Below, piece by piece: positions 12,505-22,480 of a stretch of DNA of 64,000 nucleotides. Source of the stretch: Symsagittifera roscoffensis (Eukaryota; Xenacoelomorpha; Acoela; Convolutidae); contig NC_087070.1 of the NCBI RefSeq assembly GCF_963678635.1, positions 10,946,539 through 11,010,538 of the forward strand. The letters run 5' to 3'. Position numbers and translations under genes: made by a program. Position 1 is the stretch's first letter, and every line of letters begins with the position of its first letter. Under the pieces are notes generated by a model. That model was not told the DNA's origin and made no database searches. It saw nothing but the letters and a program-made list of their open reading frames with translations.

Positions 12505-12640
12505 ATTTTTTTGGTTATTTTTCTGGGTTGGGTAATGTTGCCTCACCCTCAAGCAACGAGCACGGATCATGTTGGGCCTCGAACATCCGACCTTTCGAAT
12601 GAGAGGCGGAGACGTAACCACTTCACCACTGCTACCCCAT
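12505..12640 (-). mobile_element. tRNA-derived SINE or tRNA-like insert (candidate)
   Basis: Read on the minus strand, the segment starts GGGGTAGCAGTGGTGAAG and contains a Pol III A-box-like TGGTGAAGTGG (12,628-12,618) and, about 34 bases on, a B-box-like GTTCGAGGCC (12,584-12,575). An A-rich tail (CCAAAAAAATTGC) follows near 12,505. The T-arm does not pair well, so it is not a functional tRNA. It falls in the pre-RT part of the BEL/Pao coding strand, where pol similarity stops and resumes. No target-site duplication was obvious. Confidence 0.5.
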
Positions 12641-13400
12641 TATTGATTCAAGAAGATTATGCGATCGCTGATTGGCTGTGGAACGAGCATCAGCATGCTT
12701 GCATGGGTCATAGTTTTCTAACTCATACCACAATTTAACTTGGCTAACAAGTTCCACGAATTCGCCATTGTACTTGAAACGTGTTGACAAAAAGCCAGAC
12801 GATGAAGGGAGTGAGCCACTCAAAACCCATTCAGCCGGCAGACAAAAAACCATTGGAGTTTTTCAATCTGCATCGTGAATATAATCGAGTGAGCGTATGT
12901 GCTAATAAAAATCCTGACCAATTACCAGTTCGATGTCCGAATAACTATACCGAGCTGGGTTAACTGGTTCCAGGTGTGGAAGGGCCAGAACATCCAGAGA
13001 GGCCAGAACATACTTTTCTTGAAGGTCCAGAACATCAACCTTTTGAGACTCAAGATTAATTTCATCCTTTACGTAAGCGGTTACGTTGAAGGTATAATAT
13101 GTGTTACCTACGTCAGCGGATAGTTTGACTTCGACTTACTTGGTCGAAAAAAAAACCGTTGAATTTAACTCAATTTTTTTTACCTGACAAAATCAGACGG
13201 CAAGAGTGATTGCTCGAGGAATCATACAAAACCAGATCGTTATCGGTTTTTGACTTAGATGAAACATTTATCTCATTAACCTGGAGAAGACCTGCACTGA
13301 TGCGGAACAAAACGAGGATGATTTTTTTTGCCGGAATTTTTCCGGTAGAAGACTTGTTTTCTTCCTTTCGAGGAGGAACAATGCGGTCTGCCCCAGTCAA
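12632..13400 (-). pseudogene. BEL/Pao protease and pre-RT region, degenerate
   Basis: Minus strand. 12,853-12,632 contains VKLWYELENY and ARSTANQRSHNLLES, resembling the region leading into BEL/Pao RT. 13,400-13,170 contains VLYDSSSNHS, in the position and context of the retropepsin active-site loop (usually D-S/T-G), so the catalytic Gly appears replaced by Ser. Three spaced copies of GGCCAGAACAT-like sequence (about 12,977-13,034) sit inside this part. Assignment of the protease is weaker than that of RT or integrase. Confidence 0.55.
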
Positions 13401-14050
13401 GAGAACATTGTGCGTACTTTCCTACTCAGATCCTGTGCATTTCATAGCGTTAGTGCAATTACGGAACATGTGGTCCGCTTGGAGACAGAAGAAACAGAGT
13501 TTTTTCTCCGCGGAAAGTTTTGCTCTTTGAGTATGTTTCTTTTCCTTGAAGAACTTGCATCCTCATAACGGATGTTTACCAGGGCACTGTGGGCAGGGAG
13601 GACATTCAATCTTGTTCGGCTTAGCACTGGATGATAAAACTCGGGTGGTAGTTTTTATCCTGACGGGTTCCTCTTTTTTTTATCTGGGGCAGAATTCAAA
13701 CGCTCAAGCGTTTTGGCAATTTCTTTCAACCACTCGTTGAAATCAAGGGGTTTAAGGCAATACCAATTACCCTTGAAAGTGTAGGATGACCAAGGTACAT
13801 TCTACCTGAATACGCGAAATCCGCTATTGCCATTTTTGTTTTCCCAGTAACCAATGTTTTAAGGTACGTCAGCTTGACGTCAACCGAAAGAGTTGTTGGC
13901 GAATCAACCGCACTCCGAAACAGAACTATCCTTTTTTGCCATTCCAGTGGATTACCATCATAGTTGAAAATTTTCCATTCGGGTAATGGATCGTTCCTGT
14001 TTGATGCCAAGACTTCGGCTAAGACTCGAACAGGTATCAATTGCGATGGC
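13400..14050 (-). pseudogene. BEL/Pao gag: capsid-like core and zinc knuckle
   Basis: Minus strand. 14,040-13,726 encodes WKIFNYDGNPLEWQKRIV, then VKLTYLKTLVTGKTKMAIA and a GYSG-like YSGRMY motif. This is the pattern of the BEL/Pao gag domain often annotated DUF1759. Downstream, around 13,500-13,450 in another frame, CFFCLQADHMFRNC matches a CCHC-type zinc knuckle (C-x2-C-x4-H-x4-C). A further Cys/His-containing stretch (about 13,640-13,560) precedes it. Gag would package element RNA. Frameshifts separate the pieces. Confidence 0.8.
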
Positions 14051-14340
14051 GGAATGACATAACTCGGGACAGGTTGATATACGCACGATGCGGTCGGATT
14101 CGAAAAACACGGCTGATGACCGGACGTGCAAGGAATATCAAACGCAAGAGTAATGGCTCATGTGGCGGAGTGAACTATTAAAGTGCTCCACCGCTGTTGT
14201 AAGATAACGTTACCGGTTTTGAATGGGCAACATTTGTTACTGCCTCAAGTACATGCTATGACTCATTCAAAACTAAAGTGTTACAAATTGGGGTGGAAGG
14301 TGTCGGAAGTAATTTAACAAAGAAGGCGATGGAACGTTTT

Positions 14341-15135
14341 TTAAGTTACCAGACATGACCGGCTCATCATTACCCACTGATTTGCATCTGAAAACCGGTG
14401 TGGTTGTGTTATATCTTGATTTAAGTTCGACCCATATTCGCCAATATTTTCCTGAGTAGTAGTGCTGGCAGCAATCTGCGTAAGAGAATCAGGAATCAAG
14501 AAGCCACCAGAATCAGGAATCAAGCAGAACACAAGCCACTCAACTGGGCGTTACAAACAGGAACGACATTCCCCGGGGCATTATAGGAAACCGCATTCCA
14601 CCCAGAAGTGTATGCGGTCAGTTCAGTGCGGTCACAACTGGATTCAAATTCAGCACAATAACCACCCAAATTTCTGTAACTTATCTGCTGTTTTTCTGTG
14701 AGAGCTTACCAAGCTTGCAAGCAGGTCAACATAGTTTGAGTGGATCTTCAGCTCAGCTTCAGCTGTTTTGGCTGTAACATACTTCTTCCTATTCTCCTCA
14801 CGGAATCGTACTTCTTTCAACCTTCGTTTGATTTCTAGTACGCGCATTGATGCTTCATTTTGTCTTTCGATCTATTGTGTTCATAATTTAGCCAACATCA
14901 ACTATTTTTCCCGTTGACTGGAAATCATTGAGACGCCTTTACTCTGAACTGAGATACTAGACCGCTGTGATCTTAGAGGTTTTTCCTATCTCTTCGAGGA
15001 AGCCACTTTCCCCCAACGAGATGAATTGGACCTTAATTGTTCTTTAGATCCTACATAGTTCTCAGCTTTGAGAACTACATCATCGTGTCTTTCTGTCAGC
15101 CGTTCAAGCCACTGATCCATTTCCTCTCAAATTGT
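14341..15135 (-). pseudogene. BEL/Pao gag N-terminal coiled-coil region, degenerate
   Basis: Minus strand. 15,132-15,000 starts MDQWLERLTERHDDVVL and 14,847-14,650 reads VLEIKRRLKEVRFREENRKK, charged and helical with heptad-like spacing, as in the N-terminal part of BEL/Pao gag. 14,532-14,341 contains a short internal duplication (LIPDSGGFLIPDS) caused by two direct copies of AGAATCAGGAATCAAG (about 14,487-14,525). Stops interrupt the reading. The first part (15,045-15,135) is also present in the duplicated block at 16,810-16,900. Confidence 0.6.
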
Positions 15136-16809
15136 TATCTCTATTAGTATAATTTTCCGCCAATTGACTTATCTCATCACTTTTTCAAAAAGTCTTTCCA
15201 GGTAAGCATTTGCTTTTTTGCTGTAATTCTCAAACAACCACTTTTTTTTTGTTGTTCTCTATGGCTTGTTAAATGTGTTTATGAAAACTGAGGAGCTCAA
15301 GTTTCAAAATACGCCGAGACTCGGGAAGCTTTTGTACTTTCCAGACTAATCCCTGATTCATTGTGACAAACTGATACGATGTACTTTTACGATTAAGTAC
15401 TTTTACAAAAAAAAAGGGACGTATCAAACTTTAACTCAATAAAAAAATAAACGAAACGAATTTGAAGCACTGTAACAGAAATGCAACAATTTATACAACC
15501 ACTCGATGGCCAATTTTCTGGTCTAAAGATCTGAATAACTCGGCTAAGTGCTCCTGCAATTTGACTAAGATGAGAGTGCGTTGCTCAAACATCGCACGTT
15601 GCTTCTTATTCAATATATTTTTCATCTTAGTCTTATAGACTCTTTATTCCGTGGCGTTGACAATTGACGATAGCCCTAATTTTCGCTCGGTAGCGTTTTA
15701 GGATAGCTACAAGATTATCTTCAGACAAATCGCTGAAATCACTGCTGCAATGTCTACTAGCTGAGTTTCTTATGACGTCGTGCCAAATCACGACACCTAA
15801 TTGATGGTATAAAAATGACTCAAACTAGTGTTTTACAGGTTTACGGAGTTTAAGGAAATAGAATTAAAACTTAAACCGGGTATGGCAAAGTAAGTATCAA
15901 CAAATTGATTATGGAGTGAAGCGGGTTAATTTTTCTAAAGCAAAAAGGATCGAGCTTGCACCGACAACAAAAACCATTTATAGTTTTTTCGAAGAAAAAA
16001 AAACAGACGCGGTTGTTTTTTTTTACAATACGAAAGTTTTCGGATAGATTTAGGTGGCGTCGTACAAACTAAGTCAAATCTCTTGAACCACCACTCGGAG
16101 TAAAGTCGAGATTGCCGGAGCTCAAACTAATCTATACGACAGGTTTTTTTTTAGATTGATATAAATTAGACTGAAATTTTCATGCGTTCCGGTCTGAAAA
16201 TTTCATGCGTTCAAAACTCCGTTTTGTTAAAAAGTCCATTTTTGGATTCTTTTTAGTTTATTGATAACAGGACGTTTAACAGGCTCGTCAAATTGGGTCA
16301 AAATCTTGCTCCAAATTTTCACAAAGACAGTTATAACACTCGCTTTTGTATAAGGGTCCACAATTTTGGCCCAAAACCTCCCGATAAAAATGATTCACTT
16401 GCTTTCTAAACAAGAATTTTTCGTCTAGTACCTGTTACCGTGGTTTTCCATTTTCTTGTTTTAAACTTTTAAAATCGTCATTAAAAAAATAGCTCAGGCA
16501 AAGTTTATTACCTGCGTTTTGAATAATTTATGCAAATTTGACAAAAGCAAAAGTATGATAGTCAAAATTCAAGTGGGGAAGGCGTTCCGTCTTACAGCTT
16601 TGTACTTTCGAATTTTTGACCAGTTCCAACAGTTCTTGTCACAAAACCTGTTTCAAAGGTCTCCGCGTGTCCAAGTCTTTTGTCTCAAAACGTGTTACAA
16701 AGGCCTCCGCTTGGCTCAACTTTCAATTTCTCCCCAGTCTCTTAGTTCACGATACTGGAAACAGCCTACCAATTTTCACAACACTGGAAACAACCTCCTA
16801 AACAAATTC
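15045..16809 (-). repeat. Tandem duplication of element leader and gag start, copy A
   Basis: Begins GATCCTACATAGTTCTCAGC and shares its whole length with 16,810-18,720 (starts GATCCTACATAGTTCCCAGC). Identity is high but with many substitutions and small indels. Relative to copy B it lacks about 176 bases near 15,646 (the core of the CARD-like ORF), and the start codon of that ORF reads GTG. Copy A is contiguous with the rest of gag. An internal direct repeat (ATTTTCATGCGTTC) lies near 16,175-16,215. Confidence 0.88.
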
Positions 16810-18720
16810 GATCCTACATAGTTCCCAGCTTTGAGAACTACATCATCGTGTCTTTTTTTCACCCGTTCAAGCCACTGATCCAATACCTCACAAATTTTAT
16901 CTCTATTAGTAAGTTTTTCCGCCAATTGACTTATCTCATCACTTTTTCAAAAAGTCTTTCCAGGTAAGCATTTGCTTTTTTGCTGTAATTCTCAAACAAC
17001 CACTTTTCTTTTGTTGTTCTCTGTAGCTTGTTAAATGTGTTTATGAACACTGAGGAGCTCAATTTTCAAATTACGCCGAGACTCGAGAAGTTTTTGTACT
17101 TTCCAGACTAATCCCTGATTCATTGTGACAAACTGTTACGATGTACTTTTACAATTAAGTGCTTTTACAAAAAAAAGAGGGACGTATTAAACCCTAAGTC
17201 GATAAAAAAATAAACAAAACGAATTTAAAGCACGTAATATAAATGCAACAATTTATACGACCACTCCATGGACAAGTTTCTGGTCTGAAGATCTGCATAA
17301 CTCGGTTAAGTGCTCCTGCAATTGACTAAGATGAGAATGGTTACTCAAACATCGCACGTGGCTTCTTATTCAATATGATTTTCCTCTTAGTCTTAGCAAC
17401 AAGTGTTCTGAAGTTTTCGACGTATCGGTTAAAGATCTGGAAAAATTTGATCTCCAATTTATCGGGCTGGCGTAATGCCAGGTACTGTTTGCTTGTCCTT
17501 GGTTCACGTTTCGATGTCAGTTGATCGACTACACCGATGGTTAGAATACCCGAACTGTTTAATTTCTCAACTATTTCCTCAATTCTGTGGCGTTGACAAT
17601 AGACGATGGCACTAATTTTCGCACGATAGCGTTTTAGGATGGCTACAAGATTGTCTTCAGACAAATCGCTGAAGGCACTGCTGCATTGTCTACTAGCTGA
17701 GTTTCTTATGACGTCTCGCCAAATCACGACATCCAATTGATGGTATAAAATTGACTCAAATAATGCTGCACATGTTTACGGAGATTAAAGGAAATAGAAT
17801 TAAAACTTAGGCCGGGTATGGCAAAAAAAGTATCAACAAATTGATTATGGAGTGACGCGGGTTAATTTTTCTAAAGCAAAATGCATCGAGCTTGCACCGA
17901 CAACAAAAACCATTTATATTTTTTTTCGAAGAAAATAAACAGACGCGGCGGTTTTATTTACATTACGAAAGTTTTCGGGTAGATTTAGGTGGCGTCGTAC
18001 AAACTAAGTAAAATCTCTTGAACAACTCGGAGTAAATTCGAGATCGCTGGAGCTCAAACTAATCTATACGACTGGGTGTTTTTGGATTGATATAAATTAG
18101 GTTGAAATGTTCATGCATTCCGGTCGAAGGCGTTACGTTTTGTTAAAAAACCCATTTTTGGATTTTTTTTAGTTTATTGATAACGGGACGGTTAACAGGC
18201 TCGTCAAATTGGTTCAAAATCTTGGCCCAAATTTTCACAAAAACAGCTACACCACTCGCTTTTGTATAAGGGTCCACAATTTTGGCCCAAAACCTCCCGA
18301 TAAAAACGAGTCACTTGCTTTTTAAATCAAGAATTTTTTGTCTAGTACCTGTTACCGTGGTTTTTCATTTTTTGTTTTAAACTTTCAATATCGTCATGAA
18401 AAAAATCGCTCAGTTAAAGTTTAACACATGGGTTTTGAATAATTTATGAAAAAAATGACAAATAGAAAAACTATGTTAGTCGAAATTCAAGTGGGGAAGG
18501 GGGTCCGTCTTACAGCTTTGTACTTTCGAATTTTTGACCAGTTCCACCAGCTCTTGTCACAAAACCTGTTTCAAAGGTCTCCACGTGTCCAAGTCTTTTG
18601 TCTCAAAACCTCGTGCAAAGGCCTCCGCTTGGCTCAATTTTCAGTTTCTCCCCACTCTCTTAGTTCACGATACTGGAAACCGCCTCCCAATTTTCACAAC
18701 ACTGGAAACAGCCTCCTAAA
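16810..18720 (-). repeat. Tandem duplication of element leader and gag start, copy B
   Basis: Outer copy. It retains the full 131-codon ORF at 17,341-17,736 and ends at CCTCCTAAACAAA, where copy A also diverges. On the element's strand it ends inside gag, exactly where copy A begins, so it is a partial leader-plus-gag duplication and not a second whole element. The mirror positions (16,519-16,821; 18,446-18,811) contain plus-strand open frames that are shadows. Confidence 0.88.
17341..17736 (-). CDS. 131-aa ORF with CARD-like (death-fold) region, upstream of gag
   Basis: Open from ATG at 17,736 to a stop at 17,341. Residues about 25-85 read, in pieces, as NLVAILKRYRAKISAIV, then RIEEIVEKLNSSGILT, then VVDQLTSKREPRTSK and YLAL. 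The spacing of Leu/Ile and the GILT...DQL...R pattern resembles the caspase-recruitment domain consensus (helices 1-4). The C-terminal 40 residues are basic (KTKRKIILNKK). It lies on the BEL/Pao coding strand ahead of gag, so it could be an extra element ORF, an unusual gag N-terminus, or a captured host domain. A second copy (15,590-15,785) has lost the core by deletion. Similarity is by eye only, and a helical gag segment could mimic it. Confidence 0.4.
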   Translation of the reverse strand: MDVVIWRDVIRNSASRQCSSAFSDLSEDNLVAILKRYRAKISAIVYCQRHRIEEIVEKLNSSGILTIGVVDQLTSKREPRTSKQYLALRQPDKLEIKFFQIFNRYVENFRTLVAKTKRKIILNKKPRAMFE

Positions 18721-18815
18721 CAAAACAGAACAGGTTTTTTTGGGGGGGTTGAACCTGGTTACGGAATGTAATTTTATATCCCGTCAAGTTCGGCGGATAT
18801 TTGAGTTTTAGAGAG
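18718..18815 (-). repeat. Terminal ~95-bp repeat, right copy
   Basis: AAACAGAACAGGTTTTTTTG, then a G run, GGTTACGGAA and TCCCGTCAAGTTCGGCGGAT. Partner of 9,140-9,235, with which it brackets the BEL/Pao element. Confidence 0.6.
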
Positions 18816-18837
18816 GAAATTTCCTAGGCGCTGTTGA

Positions 18838-18990
18838 AAATAGTTTTCTTGTTTGCTGATGTTAGAGGTTCGACACTTCTCTCTACAGTGAGACAGCTTC
18901 CTTAATCTTAGAGGTTTGACAAAATTCAGTTTTAAAAAAAGTTTAATGATTTTGCAAATATTAAGGGTCGACAATTCTCTCTAGAGAGGG
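18838..18990 (+). repeat. Satellite stub in original orientation
   Basis: Two to three monomers (GATGTTAGAGGTTCGACACT; AATCTTAGAGGTTTGACAAA; GTCGACAATTCTCTCTAGAG) in the same orientation as 1-8,975. They directly follow the right terminal repeat of the BEL/Pao element, which supports insertion of the element into the array. Confidence 0.8.
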
Positions 18991-20370
18991 ATCAACTTAG
19001 AGAGGAGTGTCACAAGAGAAAGGTAAAAACAGAAAGCTAAATTAATACACAAAAAAACTGATCCATTTGTAGAGAGTATTGTCGCAGCTCAAGAGAAAAC
19101 TAATTTAAACAGAATTTTTACCACTATAACAAAACGTCGTCGGACCTCTATGATTAGCAAAATCAACTAATTTTTTTTTAAGATCCAACTGCAGAGAGGA
19201 GTACCATCGAATTTCTAAAATTAGCAAAGTTTGATTTTTTTTTAAAACGGAAAATGATTCCATTGCAGTGAGGAATTTCCGATCTCAATGATTTGCAAAA
19301 TCAAAAAATTTGTTTCGAACAGAAAATGATTCTATTTTAGAGAGGTTTGACGAATCTGTAGGATCAGTAAACCAAAAACGTTGTTTTAAACAGATAAGGA
19401 TCCAACTTTAGATATTCATGTCGGGCCTCTAACACTTAGCAAAATCAAGAAAATTTTTTAAGACAGAAAACAACCCACCGTTGAAAGAATTATCGGATCT
19501 CTAACAGAGGCACATCAAGACGTTTGTTCTATAAAGAAAATAATCCCACTTTAAAGAAGATTTTCGGATCTCTAAGATTAGCAAAATCAAGAAGTGTATT
19601 TTAAAGAAAATTGATCCCACTTCATAGAGGGTTGTCTAACCTCTAAAATTAGTACATTCAAATAAAGATTTTCAACATAAAATTGTCCCACTGTAGAGAG
19701 GATTGTTGGACCTCTAAAATTAACAAAACCAAGAAAAATTTTTAAATCAGAAAAATGTCCCAATGTTGAAAAACTGTCGGATCTCTAACATTGATGAAAT
19801 CAAGACATTTATTTTGCAGAGAAAAAACCCAAGTAAGGAAGGTGTTCTGATTTTTAAGGTTAGCAAAATTCAACATATTTATTTTAAACAGTAAGAAAAC
19901 GGTTCCACTGTAGGAAGGTTAGTCGCACCAATAAGAATTGCAAAGTCAAGAATTTGTTAAAAATAAAAAATGGTCCCACTGTAGAGAAGAGTGTCGGACC
20001 TTTACGATTAATGAAATCAAAATATATAATTTAAACAGAAAATGATCCCTTCGTAGATACGATTGTTGGATCTCTAGAATTAGCAAATTCAAGAAGTTAA
20101 TTTTAAAAGGAAAAAAAAATCCGACATTGGTGAAGATTGTCGGACATCTAAGATTAGCAAAATCAAGAAATTTTTTGTTTTCAACAGAAAATGATTCCAC
20201 TGCAGAGAGGGGTCGTCAGACCTCTAATACTAGCAAAATAAAGAATATGACTTTAAAATAAAAATAATTGCACTTTTACGAGAATTGTCAGATTAGCAAA
20301 CCAATAAAAAAATTTTACACAAAAATATAATCCACTCTAAAGAGGATGGTCGGACCTCTAAGATAGATTT
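18990..20370 (-). repeat. Satellite array in inverted orientation
   Basis: From about 18,990 the monomers appear as reverse complements: GTCCCACTGTAGAGAGGATT, then GTTGGACCTCTAAAATTAAC, then AAAACCAAGAAA. About 18-20 monomers run to the GGATGGTCGGACCTCTAAGA unit near 20,340-20,360, after which the array stops. Monomers here look more diverged than in the left array. Confidence 0.88.
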
Positions 20371-20469
20371 GAGCTAAATGTAAAAAGAAACAGTATTTTT
20401 CAACATGTTAGTGCATTTCATGTGTGCATTTTTGAACCCATTTTCCTGTGTAATTTCTTTTTTTTTCAG

Positions 20470-20611
20470 AGGAGCTAGACTTTTTCAGCCGAAATCTCTA
20501 AGAGAGCTCATAAGCATGACAGACAAGTACCACAACGACCGAACGCCGATTTGGATTGGACTCGACAAGTGGAAAGCTGAAAAAGATCTTTGGATAGTTG
20601 GCGAACCAGTG
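20470..20611 (+). CDS. C-type lectin-like domain exon (internal)
   Basis: Follows a polypyrimidine tract and CAG (20,467-20,469). The exon begins with the last base of a split codon and reads GARLFQPKSLRELISM, then TPIWIGLDKWKAEKDLW and IVGEPV. G-A-x-L-F-x-P and the W-I-G-L core are hallmarks of the N-terminal half of a C-type lectin-like domain, usually extracellular and carbohydrate or ligand binding. A GTTAGC donor at 20,612 gives phase 0, which agrees with the exon at 24,151. The first disulphide Cys and signal peptide are not visible nearby; upstream lies the satellite. The frame stays open past the donor to 20,674, which I treat as intron. Confidence 0.72.
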
Positions 20612-21816
20612 GTTAGCTTAAAATCATCAAAAATAGCTCTTGAACAAAAACACTGCAGCTACCTAGAAAATTGACAGACTATTTCAAAGCTCCAAATGGA
20701 CACCTCATTAAAAAATTTGTGCAGCCGATCGTCCCTAGTGTATTTCAAACTTTATAGATTTCGGTAGCCCTCATTTTTTTGTAGATTTTGAAAACAAAAC
20801 AAAATTAAAGTGTTCAGAAATTGCTGATGGTTTATAATTTTGCTTACAAATTGACATCTAATGCCATTTAGTTCAACCAGTTAACTTGAGTTGACTTGAC
20901 CAAAAGTGATTGTCATGCAAATTTCAAATATGGAAAAATGCTAATCATACTTTTTCGTACAGTTCCATACGTGCATAAAAAATTAAGGAAACTCTATAAG
21001 CATTTTTTTAAACATGATCAGCATTAGCCGTTCATGAAAAATATCAAAAATCGAGTTTTGCAAAGTAATTTTTTTTTGCCCAGAACGTAATAACCACGAC
21101 TTTTAAAAACAAGAAACCCCTTTTATCGAAAGGAAAAGAAATCATAGAAGCTCGGAATTTGAATAATGAGTGTATGAGAAACTATTTTTTTGTTTACTCA
21201 TAGTTATGGATATAACCCTTATATATTTCTATATTGTTTAGATGTTATCGTTTTTTTGTGAAAACTTTTTCTAGTCAAAAATAATTTTTCAAACAATTTG
21301 AAATTATCTTACAAAAAAAAGCTCAAATCGCACAAAATTCTCAGTCAACTTTGTTTTATATCAGCAAAAAGTCTACCAGGATTACAATTACAATTTAGAC
21401 AAAAATTAATAAAAGTTTTTCAGATTTTTTTTCGAAAAAACTTTATTTGAGCTTGACATTGATTTTGCGAAAATTGTTCCACAAACTTTTTGGCAGCCAG
21501 GTAAAAATTTTTCATCATACAATTTTTGAATAAATAATTATTCGAGAAAAATTTTTTTCTATGCACTCCGCGAATAAAATTGTTTGATACGCCTTTTTCT
21601 TGTATGGACTTGTGTGATAAATTTTTTTGGTGCATGGATGTCAAACGGAAATTTAAGTTTCTAGCTGTATTTTGATATCGTAATAAACACAAGCAACTTT
21701 TGTTGGTCAATTTTGATCATGATAAAAAAAAGTTTTCATACTTTTTGTATCCTTTAATTTTCACCCATCCCATCTTATTGTTTCAAATATGTTCTTTGGT
21801 TTTTATTCATTACGAG

Positions 21817-22000
21817 GCTAAACTATGCACTGGAAAGGCGCATAATTTTGTGTCTATATATTACTGAATTCCAGAGACAAGTCTTAAAACACGTTCAAGT
21901 TTTGTCGGAACGATCAAAGAAAATGAAAGAACAAAAGACAAACAAAGGGAGCGTCCTTGTCGCGGAAATCGCTTATAATTCACAAAACGCACACAATATT
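21817..22000. repeat. CATTACGAGGC-type short TIR repeat
   Basis: Left end CATTACGAGGCTAAACTATG; right part GCTTATAATTCACAAAACGC. The right part recurs at 57,677-57,715, which ends in CACAGTTTGGCCTCGTAATG, the reverse complement of the left end here. A third end-like copy lies at 45,405-45,440. Together they suggest a MITE family with TIR CATTACGAGGCyAAACTrTG. Confidence 0.5.
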
Positions 22001-22480
22001 TTCTCCAGAAAAATTTTGGATTTTTTGAAAATCCAAGTTTGACAGAATGTTCTATATCATCAAAAAGCTATGCGTGTCCTGAGATCAACTTTCAAAAAAC
22101 GTATTTTACTTGTGATTTTTTCTTGCAAATTTATGACGTTAAACCAATTTGTGATATAGATCGTAGTAAGAACGCTCAAGCAGCCATTTAATCCGGCTCA
22201 ATTTAAACCCATTCAAATTTAAAGAAAGGCATGCTAAAAATTCTAATTAGTATATGCTTATTCTAACATTTTGCACTTAAACTAGCGAATAGAGGCATGA
22301 ATTTCATAAGAATCAAAAGTTGACAAACCAAAAATGTGCATATTTAAGTTTTGCAAAATTAAAAAGCAGTCGGAAACTCGGAGCGGCGCCCTGATTCGAG
22401 CATTTATGTTTTACTTAGATACACTTAAAAAGATACCCTGCTTTTTTTTAGTATAAGTTCCTCTGAAGGGCAAACAAGAA

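Larger units (their letters stand above)
8976..18837 (-). mobile_element. Decayed BEL/Pao LTR retrotransposon, interrupting the satellite
   Basis: Satellite monomers stop near 8,975 and resume near 18,838. Between them the base composition is less AT-rich and the minus strand carries, in BEL/Pao order, gag (about 15,780-13,440), protease (about 13,400-12,860), RT (12,850-11,300), RNase H (11,290-10,990) and integrase with a BEL-type C-terminal domain (10,922-9,318). All frames are broken by stops and frameshifts. A ~95-bp similar sequence at 9,140-9,235 and 18,718-18,815 may be what remains of LTR or flanking termini. The 5' part carries a tandem duplication of leader plus gag start. Domain family assignment rests on recognised motifs, not a search. 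Confidence 0.85.

Noticed and set aside
12535-12640. Functional tRNA gene on the minus strand
   Set aside because: A- and B-box-like motifs are present, but the T-stem does not pair and the anticodon arm is poor; treated as a SINE candidate.
16519-16821. Plus-strand frames here and at 18,446-18,811 with similar peptides
   Set aside because: Similarity comes from the tandem duplication. Codon content is not protein-like, and the element's coding strand is the minus strand.
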